Shown here one piece after another: positions 50,408 to 61,385 of a stretch of DNA of 64,000 nt. The number at the start of each line of letters is the position of its first letter. Position 1 is the first letter of the stretch. Made by a program: the position numbers and the translations under genes. Under the pieces are notes generated by a model. That model was not told where the DNA came from and did not search any database. It worked only from the letters and a program-made list of their open reading frames with translations. Origin of the DNA: Larimichthys crocea (lineage: Eukaryota; Chordata; Actinopteri; Sciaenidae); contig NC_040021.1 in assembly GCF_000972845.2 (NCBI RefSeq), positions 12,800,908-12,864,907 on the forward strand, in the 5' to 3' direction.

Positions 50408-53400
50408 TAAACACAGGGCTGAACAATGCATGGAGAGGGCGGAGAAGGCTACTAACTGTTCAATTGTGTCAGTCTTTGCTTCACCAGTGCTCCTCTGAAA
50501 TAGATTCTGGAAACCTGCCAGTGTTTGTGTGTAGGTGTGTGTGTAACACTGCAGCAGCTAGTGAGATAATGGAGCTAGTCGTTGCTAGGGGCTCCTTAAA
50601 ATTAAAACATAGAGACTTTAAAAAAAAAAAAGAAAAAAGTTTGAGATACATATTTGCAAGTTGGGAATTTAATGAGAAGAGGGCAAGTAACCAACTGAAG
50701 TGGAATATAAAATATACCAAAATTTTAGCAATGAGCTTTCACATTTCAAGATTTTGTGCAGCTAATTACTAATGTCCAAAACTTTATGTTCAAAACGTAA
50801 CGCTAAAAAATACAAGCTGAGAGTCGTGACATTTATGTATGCCACACAGAGAGTCTGTGACAGCGGTCAGGTGCTCCTTTAGTCCGACTGTGTGCCTGTC
50901 TGGTGACATATTGTTGTCCAGATTTAGAAGTGACTCAAAAAGGAAAACATTAGCGACCTCCTACTGTACCGGCCACTTGCTGCATGCTGTGAAGGGCCAA
51001 GAGATGATAATAAAGAGGGGAGAGGAGATAAAACTTTGTGTCTTTGCTTGTGTGTGTGGTGCACTGTAAAGATGAAGCATTTAATTGGCATTTAAAGGTC
51101 CAGTGTGTATGATCAGGGGCCTCTATTTTCAGAATAATGCAGACATAGAAAATAAAATTTTATATGTTTTCATGCATTTATAATCACCTGACAATAAGAA
51201 TATTTTTTATTTTTGTTACTTAAAAATTAGCCTTTTATATCTACACCGTGTTTCTACAGTAGCCCAGAACAGCAAAACTAAATACTGACTCTAGACAAGG
51301 CCTTTCAAATGTTGTTTCTCCTTTACACAAGGATGTGAGGATGTGATGTGAGGGGATTGCAATGCAGCAATTACACCACTAGATGCAACTAAATTCTACA
51401 CACTGGACCTTGCTTGCTTGCTTACCTCTTGCTTGCAGCATGTTCGCTTGTTCACATAACAGGATAGAGTTTATTCAAAATTTGTCTCCTTGACTTATAA
51501 TTGTCTGTAACCCATGTTTCTTATGTGAAACAGTTTATACTGCAACAGGGGAGATAAGAACATGCTACAATAGCGTCAATAAAATAGCAGATTGTTGTGT
51601 GCACCCACGTTTGGTATTCCCTTCAAATCAAGTGGCTAAATTGTTCACTTGTCTGTCGCTTTCTTGCCCTGTCAGACTTTGTTGTAGCGACGTCGCCATG
51701 CTCCTTGATCTCAGCAATTACTTCGATAAATATGATGTTATCGTAACCGATAGAAATGGTGTCCAAAACTATGAAAACAACATCCCAGTTGTAATAAACT
51801 GGAATGATCCTTTAATACCACCTACTCATCTCCAGCATTTTATTGCTGCTGCTGTGTGTGTGTGTGTTTGACTGTGTGAGTTATGGATGGACAGAATTAT
51901 AGCATCTTTACACGTGTATCAGTTTGTGTATATGAGTTTGTTTAAACACACAGTCAGTGCGCAGTCACATTTATGCCCATACCTCTGTGTGTTTTTGTGA
52001 GTGAGTATGTGTGTGTGTGTGTGTCTGCCCTTTTTCTAAATTAGCTGCTTTTAATAGGGTAGGGTATCAACAGCATCCCAGTCCGCCTCTCAACCCCCTC
52101 CTCCTCCTCCTCTCGCCACCTCCTTTGCTTTCCCTCCCCCCTCGTAAATTCCTCCAGATGCCTTGTGGGATTCCTGGACCTCCATGAAATGCGAACTGCC
52201 CCTCGTAACTCCCGTCGTAAGCGCCCTCGTAACGCGCTTCACCATGTCTCGTAATGCCCCTCTTCCCCGGAGAGGCCGCAGTAAAGGCTGAGACAGAGGA
52301 GCTGTGAGGTTTAATGGGGAGAGTCAGAGCCGTATTAAATACACAGCTAAAAGACATATAGACCCCAGGCAGGATTTGATTAAGCCCTGTTTAGTGCTCA
52401 ATTCTACACTTGCTGTCGCTTCTAAGGGCAGTAAAAACATGTATGTTAGCAAAATGTGTGCAATATTTTAAAAGATACCCGGTGTAATTGTGTGATCCTG
52501 TGTTTTAATGGCTCATGTTCTCTAAGAAATATGGTCAGTGGTGCAGCAGAACCTCTATAAAGTCCTCGCCGTCTCATCCCCACTTCCTGCTGGCTGAAAT
52601 TATTTGGTCTCAGGTGTGTTAATCATCCTGTGTTAATCTGTATTCTAAGAAAAGCATCGGAACAGAACAGGACTATGTGTGCTTTTCACTACCAACTTTC
52701 CGAATCCTTTTTCATTCATTAACCAGAAGCGGTGTGCAGGGAATGTAACGCCACATTGGCGTTTGGGGGGCGGCTTTGTGTACATATGTCACAATATCTG
52801 AGAAGCGTGGGATTGTTTATACTGAACACATGCCGGTGGTGGCAGCGGTAGTGATGGAGGTGGAAAGTAGCGCTGCCACCAGATCGTGATGGAACATGGA
52901 TCAGTCTGGATCAGAGGCTGGATGTCCTCGCTCCTGATCTCGCTGCACTTGTGTGTGCGTTTTGGGAACCTGTAAAGCCGGCTCATGTGAAGATCCAGAC
53001 ACCCTCAAAAGAAGCCTGAGTGATGAAAGCGGCAAAAAATAGATCAATGTCTGAGTAGTCCGTGTTTATCGAACTCTGATGGGCTGTACAGACGAACAGG
53101 GAGGAGGTGTGTGTGTCTGTTATCCACCAAAGCTATTCCTGGCCTTTTGGTTGTCAGCACATTCCACTGTGAAGAGTTACACTTAGCTCAGATGTGTGTG
53201 TTTGAATAACTGTCAGATCTGAGCGCAAACACAAAAACACACACACAACAATAAACCTGTACAAAACACACTTTTCCTATTGAACAAACCAAAGTCCTGC
53301 CATTTAATCCAGTATTTGCCAACAGTTTGTGTTAAATTGATGACAACACACATCTAAGCGCCCTCATCCCTCATCTCACACACCTCGGAGTGGCACCTGC

Positions 53401-54603
53401 CAAGTGCCCAGGATAATCCACACTTACTATTTGCCCCTCATGACATCACCAGAGGGTCAGAGGGTAGTGAGTTTACCCCGACCAATCTTTTCTTTAATAC
53501 CTCACTCATCTTCTTGTGAACAAGCTTGTCACTTCATCCTCTTAACCCCAAAACTGCCAACTCACATCTTACCTTAAAAACTCTGGACTTTGGTCTCTGG
53601 TTGGTTCAATGAGGGTTATATTAAATTGGATTCAACCTATTGGATCTATAGTTATTCATTTTGACAAAACAATCCCAACTAAAAGCTTAACTTACTAGCT
53701 TTTTCCAGGGCTCTCAACCCTTTTACAATGTCATCATTTGCTCAGTTGTCACACAGATGGATCTGCTGACATCTGAGCTCAGTAGTAGTTGTTATAATTT
53801 CGCCCGTAACACTTTTATGACTGTGTGTCAGGCTTTGAAATAGTTTGACGAAACAATCCAAACTTCAAAAACACATATTAGCTTTTTCTCCTGGAGCTTT
53901 CATCCGTCATAAACATAAACAAGTAAATTAGGGTTGGAAACATAGTCGCCAGTCTGTAATTCAGTTGATTCAGTTTATCCTCCAGCCCCAGTTTAAAGAG
54001 TACAAATCACATCTTAAGTATTTTCTTGAAAAAGTTTATATATTATTATATATGATATCACCTTTTAACCTTCATCCCCACCCACTTCAGACCAGACTAA
54101 AGAGGGAAAACTCAAATACTCAAATCAAAACTGTTCTCATTTATTCAGATGATTTTGTGTTCACATCAGACCACATCACTAAACGTAAACACTTTTTGCT
54201 TTATATTAAAGCAGAAAATCTATAAAACTGTTGCAGTGATAACAGTGTGACTATAAAATGATACAAAATAGCGTTATCAAACACTGATGCCAAAAACTAA
54301 GAACCTTTCCATTAACTGAAATGACCCTGCCACACATTTTACATGCCTGATTAAAAAGACATTGTGTCTCTTCATGCAGATGTCCGTGCATGCTTTCCAT
54401 AAATATATACATAAGTAAGAATAAGAACAGGAGGCAGAGGGCTCAAAGGGATGGAGTGTCACCGCAAGGTGTCAAGTGGGCAAATAATACCCTCAGAGTG
54501 TCTCTTTCAGAGGCGAGTGCCATTATAGATCTATCCGTGGCCCATTTACACTGTGTAGATCAGGTAACCAAACACCACTATACTAAAGGCTTCCTGAGTC
54601 ACG

Positions 54604-54648
<45 letters not shown>

Positions 54649-57394
54649 TCACAATCTCACACCGATACACATTTTCTTTAGAGATGCGCTTGGTGACTCT
54701 TACTCTCGTGGTATTTCTCATCCATGAACACACATCCAATCAGCTTTTTCTTATCCACACACACACACACACACACACACACATGCATGTGCACACACAC
54801 ATACACACACTCTTATATCCCTACCGGCATGGTGACAAGGTTACCACAATGCTCGTTAAGATGAGCAGTTGTCATCGGCTGCTCTAAATCTCGTTGGGTA
54901 TCGTGTTTCAGGATGCGTGCTGCTGCGTGCCGGCATTAGACATGTCCTGTTCACTCTCCTTGGGATCGTTAGGACATGTGAGCAGATGATTGAGCAACAT
55001 CCTGATGATTCACCGGGCTGTGAAGCCTCCTTATGATAACTGGTTACCTGTTTGATCTGTGTGTTAATGAAGAAAGCAATGACTGCACACTCACTGAAGA
55101 TCCAAGCAGGATTAAAACTCACTGCTAATGAAATAAAGATTTGTTTTAGGTTTACTATGATTAGAATTTCTGGAATCTCACAATCTAGATGTCTGCTTTA
55201 ACCATTAAATCATACAAGAAGTTTATTTTTTCAGTAGTATTTGAAGTGCCAGTCATCATTTAGTTTAGTTTTTGAGCATTTAGCACTTCATCCTGTGATA
55301 TCAGGACAAGCAGGCGTCTATATTTAGAGTGTGACTGTTATGCCGAATGCATCATTAATGTCCTGTGTTTACGTTTCTGTAGGTGTGCGTCTGGACCGGG
55401 TACGAGGCGGCAGACAGAAGTACAAGAGGAGAATAGACGCAGAGAACAGCCCATACCTGCACCCACAGAATGCCTTGCCTCAGAAAAGAACATGTAAGCG
55501 TACAAATAAAAGCTTACAGGAACTGTGGTGCTGCGTTATGAACTTGTACTCTACTAATTAAGAGAAGTAAATAGTCTATGTTAATGGATTCCTTAATTAC
55601 ATAAGGGGTGACTTTACCTGTCCTGTTGTCTGCAAGCTGTGCTTTCAATCATTTTGCAATCATTTTTTTTTACAGCATCTGCTATTCCATCTGTAGTTTT
55701 TGGAGCTTTAAATAGCTGTAATGAACTTCACTGCTGTATGTGAAAGTCACACATTTTAAAAACTTCAAGCTAAGAAAAATAACCCCATAAAACCAAGGAC
55801 TTTTCAAATCATCTGGTTCAATGATCAATGGTTCCTAGCCATTGTCTAAACCCACAAAAGAATACGTTATTGCTAGTGATTTAAAATCACTACATTTAGA
55901 GAATGATTGTTGTCAGTGGACAGTGACAAAAAAGCATTTTTCAGCCCTGGTGACCCAACTGGTAAAGTGTGCACCCCGGGTACAAAAGTTTGAGTCCTTG
56001 CCACAGACACAAGGGTTCGACTCTGGCCTGTGGTCCTATCCCCGCCCCTATTACGTCTGTCTTTGCCTGTCCTGTCAAATAAAGACAAAAAAAAACACAC
56101 CCTAAAACACCTCATTGTGATTGTTTCTAATGCTATTGATGTGATTTTATTAGTTATTATAACAAAAATCTAATTTTACTGTCTCCATCTCTCTCAGTCA
56201 CTGTTGGTGGTGTGGTAGAAAACAAAGTGGTGTCTCTGCTGCTGGTGGCCGAGCCAGAGGGCATCTTCGCCATGCCAGACCCGACTGTACCTGAGAGCGA
56301 CATCAAAGCTCTGACCACGCTGTGTGACCTGGCAGACAGGGAGCTGGTGGTCAACATCGGCTGGGCCAAACACATCCCAGGTACGATCCAGACCGAAACC
56401 CCCCCCCTCCAGTCTCACTCAATTAGTCAGTCAGTCAGTTGTTTGCTCGCACAATCCAGCGCACACATTAGCTCACATTAAGTCTATAATCAGATCAGAG
56501 GAGGAGATTGTTGTGACTTGTGGTTGGCAAGACATTCGCTGGATGCCCAGAGGAGAGAGGGCATTTGGCGGGGGCTGTGTGTTATCTGTCAGTCATCCTA
56601 CATCCATGTGTGTGTGTGTGTGTGCGTGTCATGCCCTTGCTGACCAGTGTGTTCCTAATATATATCAACCAGATGACCAGTGGCCCCCTGGGAGTTTTAA
56701 TTCATTTCCTGGGCCGTAGCCGCCTGTGAATTATGGAAATCCTCCTAACACTTAGCGTCTCCTCTGACACAAGCGCAGCAGAAGGCATGTCCATGTCCGT
56801 GTCTTTGGATGAGGGAGTGGAAAGGAGAGGGGAAGTGCATACTGACAGATTAGTGGGATTAAAACGCTGGTATGCAGCTATGTTGGCGGCTGTAATCGTA
56901 TGCGGTGGCAACAGAGGTGTGCAGGTCTGCTTTTTGATACTTGGAAACCTTTACACGTGAGTGCACAAACATGGTTTAGCAGTGGGTCAGTCATTACAAA
57001 GTCATGCTGTGCCAAAAACTATTAAATTCCAGTGTAGATTCCAAAGTTTCCAGAAGCAAATATTTTGAGCTGAAGTTGTGGGGAAAAGTACAAGACAGCT
57101 TGGGTGGTATAAGATCATTTTTCCAACCGTAAGAGGGTGTAAGGGATTAAACAATTAACTGCAAGTATGCAGAAAACCTTTGTACAGCTACAAGTTCCAG
57201 CAATGATCAGTATACTGGAGGCGTTATCGTCTCTCAGACTTCCTCCTGTCCTGTTTTCTTATCATCTTTTTCCTCTAACTGAATCCCTCACTGCTTTATC
57301 AGCCGTGGTTATTCACACCCAAAACATCACCAGGGAAACACCTGGGTTTTTTGTTGATGTCTTGTCCCTGAAATGCTTACAAAACAAACAAAGC

Positions 57395-57433
<39 letters not shown>

Positions 57434-59259
57434 TGTGTGTGTGTGTGTATGTGTGTGTGTCTACTATATTTGTCCTCAGATTTCTACGTACACAGTGGAC
57501 ATTAAGCAACCATTTGTGAGTGTGTGTTGGTGTTTGGTGTCCCTCATCAGCATTTCCATTGTTCTGCTAGAAAAGGAAGAATAGCATCACCTTCTCCTCC
57601 TCCTCCTCCTCCTCCTCCTCCTCCTCACCCCTGCCCCCTCTTCTCACCCCCATGGGCTGTTGATGTCTGCCTCTCTTCTCCATTGTCGGCTCTTTACTGT
57701 CAGCGCACGAGACAGACGGAGTCCAACTGATGGGTGTATTTGTAGCCCTTTGCCAGTGGAGGGTTTGGCTGGGAGAGCGGAGCAGCGGTGAGAGGCGGCT
57801 GTACACGGAGCAGATACCAACCTGAGGGGAAAGAGGGAGAGAGAGAGAGAGAGAAAGCCATGTTTTCATCCAACTGTCAAGGACAATCTACTTTTAGTTT
57901 TGAAATGTCACAAAAGACAAAATGAAATGCAACAAAAGATGCAGCTCCATCGGGCGAAGTGAGGCAGATAAACAGGCTTCAGTTCACATCCATTTCAAAA
58001 AGAATTCATTAACGTCAGCTAATGTTTGTAATGTAACAGATAATTAATGGGGCCATGATACACTCCTCCCTTAAGTAACATTTCAGGATGATTTGATTAC
58101 TTTTTTTTTTTTTGATGAAATGGAAAAGTTGAAAAGGCTAAACTTGCCAGACGTTTGTTTCTCTCTTAAATATTCAGGACACATCCTGACTTGTGAAACC
58201 AACCCAGAGATAGAACAGTTAGTTAAAATGTGTTTATTTGAGTTCTTGCTGAGAAGATCAATTCTACTCTTAAATCTCTGTAATAAATACGATGCGCTGA
58301 GTGAGCGGAAAACAAACTAGAATTTGCCATTTTGTTGTTTGGTTTGTTTAATTCTGTTTTGTTCTTCTTTTATGCTGGATTGCTTTAGACGTGTTTGTAG
58401 GTGGATTTTTTTCTACCTTCGAGCAAAATCAGGCTAGCTGTTTTCACCTGTTTCCAGTCTTTGTGCTAAGCTAAGCTAACTGCTGGTGGTAGTTTCATAT
58501 TCAACATACAGATATGAGTGTAGTATCGATCTTCTCATCTCATCATGTGCCGATAAGCAAGCAAATAAGCATTTTCCCTAAAACTATTCCTTAACAGAAA
58601 ATTAACTGGACAGATTTGAATAACTAATAATTAAGTCCTGTGTCAGTTTTTTTAACACCAAACAACTGGTTACACCTTAACAAATGCTGAAATTATCTAT
58701 ACTTAAAATAAACTAAAAAATAACAGCTACTGACTGTTTGTTTAAATTTGTTAGTTTGAGAGAGAGAGACAACAGAAAGAGAGGGAGAGAAATAAAATGG
58801 CAGATAAAGAGAGAATGAAGGCACAAAAGCGTCATCCAAGGAACCAGTTGAGGATGTAGAAGAGAAAGCTCAATCGCCGGGACACAAAAGAAGGAAAGGT
58901 AGAATGGATATAAAAAAGACTGCCCCCTCCTAGCAGCGTAATGGTCATGTCACATCAGGTCTGGATGAGTGGCAGGCCACACGGCCCCCATCGCTGGGAG
59001 AACCAGGGTCCTGGGCAAAGTGGCCCGGGCCATCTGAGTTCTTTGCCCAGGGGGAGGTGAGTGTGATGGGGCTACTGTCTTGGCTGCTCCCCCTCCTCTC
59101 TGTCTTCTCTTATCAGGCAGATTGACAGTGATGTGGTCTGAAGTCTGAGGGCCAGACTGGTAGATGAGCTGGCTAAAGACCAACTGTCCTCTTTGCTTTT
59201 GGCCTTTTTGAGTCTGTGCTATGAGTTGGCCGTCAAATGTGTGTGTGTGTGTGTGCGTG

Positions 59260-59308
<49 letters not shown>

Positions 59309-61385
59309 TTGGGTGTGTGTGTGTGTGAAAGCGACTATGGTGTGACTGGCTGGTGTGTTGTTGTTGATATGATACAATCAACACTGGGTGGACAATTTCT
59401 CTCTCCGTATTGCCCTCAGTGCCCTTTGCTTTAAAAAAAAAAAATCATTTGTCTCTTGGAAACGTGGCCTTGTCTCTTTATTGAAGGTTTAACTTGTATT
59501 TGTCCTTAAATCTATCAATACATTGCCTGAGATTTCATCACACACACTCGCACAGGTCTCTGTCCCTGATCGATGATCCAGTGCCAGAATACTGATCCCT
59601 ATCGACCAATGAAATTGTGCACAGACAGCGTTTCCAATCAATCAGGGAGCGATACTGGGGAAAGGGGCGCCACTGGCGTTCCCCATGGTGATTGTAAAGA
59701 GCAATGGATCCTGATAACAATCACTGATGGTGTCAAAAATACAAACGCCTCCCCTTCCTCCCCTCGCTCTGTAAAATTGTCTATTTAATTACAGTAAACG
59801 CGCGTGCGAGCGTGTGTATGCAGGTTTATGTGTGGGACGTGAGCAGGTTTAATCATGCTGCTGTGGGGTGTAATTGTCAATCAAAGTGGGTGTGTCCTAC
59901 AGAGTGTCATTAAATTCACCACCTATTCACTCCCTCTGTCCTCTGTTATGCCCTTTGCATTGTGCTCTTCTAATCTGTATCATCTGTGATATCATTATAC
60001 GAATTATTATTATCATGTAGACAGTCAACCACTGTTTAAACTTGATGTAGTTGTCACTGAGCTAAACAGTCATGAACTAAAGCAAGAGGAGAAGGCTTAG
60101 CATCTGGACGTGGTGGAAACACCTTATCTCCAAAGGTAACAACTTTTGCCTAGCAGCACCTCTGAAGCAGTAACTGAGAGCAAATCCAGCAAAGAACAAA
60201 AAAATACACAATTTTTTTTTTTTTTGCCATTTTGCTTTGTTTCCAGTCGTTATACTAAACAGAACTAAAAGCGGTATCAATGTTCTCATCTAACTCTTGG
60301 CAGGAAATCAAATATTTTACAAAATTTGAGTCATTGTTTAGAGGTAAAACCAGCTGTTTCACCCTGCTTCCAGTCTTCATGCTCGGCTAAGCTAAGCTGT
60401 AACTTCATATCATGTCTTCAGAAAAGCTGAATGCTACAATTATCGTCATGCATGTCCTCAATTGAAGGTTTTCTGTGAATTATTTTGTCGTTCCCGACTT
60501 TAGAAAGCTCCCTCCAAAGCCACAATATATTTTTACAGGACGAAGACTTAACCTTGACGAGACCTTCATACGACAAACTTGTCCTGACGCGAGTGTTCCT
60601 TTTAAAGTCTTTCTTTTCAGCATCCCAAGTAATGGGTCATTTTTTATCCTCTCATATTTCTAGGCTTCCCCTCCCTCTCTCTGGCTGACCAGATGAGTTT
60701 ACTGCAGAGCGGCTGGATGGAGATTTTGATTCTTCGAGTCGTGTTCCGCTCGCTGGGCATGGAGGACAAGCTGGTGTACGCTGAGGACTACATCATGGAC
60801 GAGGAGCAGTCGAAGCTGGCCGGCCTGCTTGACCTTAACAACGCCATCCTGCAGCTGGTGAAGAAGTATAAAACCATGGGGCTGGAGAAGGAGGAGTTTG
60901 TGGTCCTCAAGGCTATCGCACTCGCCAACTCAGGTAGAGATATGACAGAGTTCGGCACAATTTCTAGACATGCCAGCAGTGACGTTATACCTGCTATATT
61001 ATCAGCATTGTCAATGTAAGCATGTTGCCAAGCTTGTGTGTTAGGTCAAAGCACCGCTGTGTCTAAGTTTAGCCTCACAGAGCCACTAGCATAGTTGTAA
61101 TTTGGCATTTACCTCCACGCAATTCCATCTCTCTTTATAGACTCCATGCAAATCGAGGACTCAGAAGCGGTTCAGAGACTCCAGGACGTCCTTCATGGTG
61201 CCCTACAGGACTACGAGGTCACCCACCACCCAGAGGATCCTCGGAGGGCCGGCAAACTGATCATGACCCTCCCTCTCCTCCGTCAGACAGCTGCTCGTGC
61301 TGTCCAGCACTTCTGCAGCATCAAACAGGACGGCCGCGTGCCTATGCACAAACTGTTCCTCGAACTGCTGGAGGCCAAAGCCTGA
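43084..61385 (+). CDS. esrrg: Estrogen-related receptor gamma-type orphan nuclear receptor (complete, 8 coding exons)
   Basis: ERRs are constitutively active nuclear receptors that bind TNAAGGTCA and, with PGC-1, drive mitochondrial and oxidative genes. Exons: 43084-43139, 48239-48490, 48617-48774, 49923-50039, 55383-55493, 56198-56380, 60664-60933, 61141-61385. They sum to 1392 nt = 463 aa (human ERR-gamma is 458), with all phases correct. AF-1 is residues 1-121, the DNA-binding domain about 124-200, the hinge 200-240, and the ligand-binding domain about 240-463. ERR-gamma is favoured by the N-terminal [10 protein letters not shown] exon, [20 protein letters not shown] in the LBD, and gpatch2 as neighbour. 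The protein is more diverged than mammalian ERR-gamma, so this is probably one of the teleost duplicates (a or b could not be told; fish ERR-delta not fully excluded). Odd LBD residues are listed as a finding. Confidence 0.93.
45158..45218. repeat. (CA)n microsatellite
   Basis: About 30 CA units. Confidence 0.97.
46939..47012. repeat. (GT)n microsatellite
   Basis: About 36 GT units. Confidence 0.97.
47261..47350. repeat. (CATA)n-(CA)n microsatellite
   Basis: About 12 CATA units, then about 20 CA units, flanked by TATATA runs. Confidence 0.97.
48239..48490 (+). CDS. esrrg: esrrg AF-1 exon with phospho-sumoyl motif
   Basis: Residues 19-103. IKREPSSP (37-44) fits the phosphorylation-dependent sumoylation motif [IV]KxExxSP known in ERRs (human K40, S45). 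The rest is Ser/Pro-rich ([20 protein letters not shown]) and contains [10 protein letters not shown], matching NGLDSPPLYP of ERR-gamma. The acceptor TTTTTTCCAG is strong. Confidence 0.92.
48617..50039 (+). CDS. esrrg: esrrg DNA-binding domain exons
   Basis: Exon 48617-48774 has zinc finger 1 ([20 protein letters not shown]), with the P-box [10 protein letters not shown]. Exon 49923-50039 has zinc finger 2 ([20 protein letters not shown]) and [14 protein letters not shown]. All eight zinc-binding cysteines are present, so DNA binding is predicted intact. [12 protein letters not shown] differs at four places from mammalian FMKCLKVGMLKE. Confidence 0.95.
50040..55382 (+). other. esrrg: esrrg intron between DNA-binding and hinge exons
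   Basis: 5.3 kb with no recognised coding exon. It contains inverted-repeat element copy 5 (51091), the odd TTACGA cluster at 52140-52260, and CA repeats (54607-54645, 54758-54781). Confidence 0.6.
51091..51411. repeat. Inverted-terminal-repeat element, copy 5 (nearly complete)
   Basis: It begins TTTAAAGGTCCAGTGTGTATG and ends TCTACACACTGGACCTT. The interior (GGGGCCTCTATTTTC, ACCACTAGATGCAACTAAATTC) has the same orientation as copy 4. Confidence 0.8.
55383..61385 (+). CDS. esrrg: esrrg hinge and ligand-binding-domain exons
   Basis: Exon 55383-55493 has the carboxy-terminal extension [20 protein letters not shown] needed for extended half-site binding. Exon 56198-56380 has helix 1-3, 60664-60933 helices 4-9, and 61141-61385 the end with AF-2 ([11 protein letters not shown], intact). 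Pocket residues corresponding to human Cys269, Glu275, Trp305, Leu309, Arg316, His434 and Phe435 are all kept. The hinge is 7 residues longer than human relative to the DBD. TGA is at 61383-61385. Confidence 0.94.
55943..56098 (+). mobile_element. tRNA-derived SINE
   Basis: The head has an A-box-like TGGTGACCCAACTGG (about 55949-55963) and a clear B box GGGTTCGACTC (56013-56023), as in tRNA genes. It is followed by a non-tRNA body, then CCTGTCAAATAAAGACAAAAAAAA, the typical 3' end of a widespread fish SINE. It lies in the esrrg intron before exon 56198 in the sense orientation, so its AATAAA points the same way as the gene. Confidence 0.8.
57396..57463. repeat. (GT)n microsatellite
   Basis: Interrupted by GTAT at two points; followed about 130 bp later by a (CTC)n run at 57594-57625. 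Confidence 0.95.
58427..58585 (+). repeat. Fish interspersed repeat B, copy 2
   Basis: GGCTAGCTGTTTTCACCTGTTTCCAGTC, TTTGTGCTAAGCTAAGCTAACTG, then CAGATATGAGTGTAGTATCG and ATCTTCTCATCT. It shares this order of blocks with the copy at 60240. Confidence 0.7.
59237..59328. repeat. (GT)n microsatellite
   Basis: Two GT blocks with a few GC and GGTTGG interruptions. Confidence 0.97.
60240..60410 (+). repeat. Fish interspersed repeat B, copy 3 (rearranged)
   Basis: GCGGTATCAATGTTCTCATC and TAACTCTTGGCAGGAAATCAAA come first, then CCAGCTGTTTCACCCTGC, TTCCAGTCTTCATGCTCGGC and TAAGCTAAGCTG. The blocks match copy 2 but in a different order, suggesting two overlapping fragments. Confidence 0.65.
61044..61098 (+). 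repeat. Fish interspersed repeat C, fragment in last esrrg intron
   Basis: TCAAAGCACCGCTGTGTCTAAG, then TTTAGCCTCACAGAGCCACTAGCATAG. It matches the AAAGCACC..CCTCACAGA part of copy 1 (35970-36400). It occupies most of the 207 bp intron between exons 60933 and 61141. Confidence 0.7.

Larger units (their letters stand above)
56381..60663 (+). other. esrrg: esrrg intron inside the ligand-binding-domain region
   Basis: 4.3 kb. It contains GT repeats (57396-57463, 59237-59328), a (CTC)n run (57594-57625), fish repeat B copies (58427, 60240) and a unique block at 59560-59800 discussed as a possible conserved element. No coding exon was recognised. Confidence 0.6.

Noticed and set aside
54390..54887. 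165-codon plus-strand frame in an esrrg intron
   Set aside because: Crosses two CA microsatellites (His-Thr repeats) with no known domain.
55943..56025. A functional tRNA gene
   Set aside because: A/B boxes are present, but the cloverleaf is degenerate and a SINE body and tail follow.
60830..60838. ERR response element TTAAGGTCA
   Set aside because: Lies in the coding sequence of the LBD (LLDLNN); the codons explain the match.
43084..61385. ERR-beta or ERR-alpha
   Set aside because: [20 protein letters not shown] and the [10 protein letters not shown] exon match ERR-gamma; ERR-beta has SRLAGLLELYRAILQLVRR and ERR-alpha is far more different in this region.
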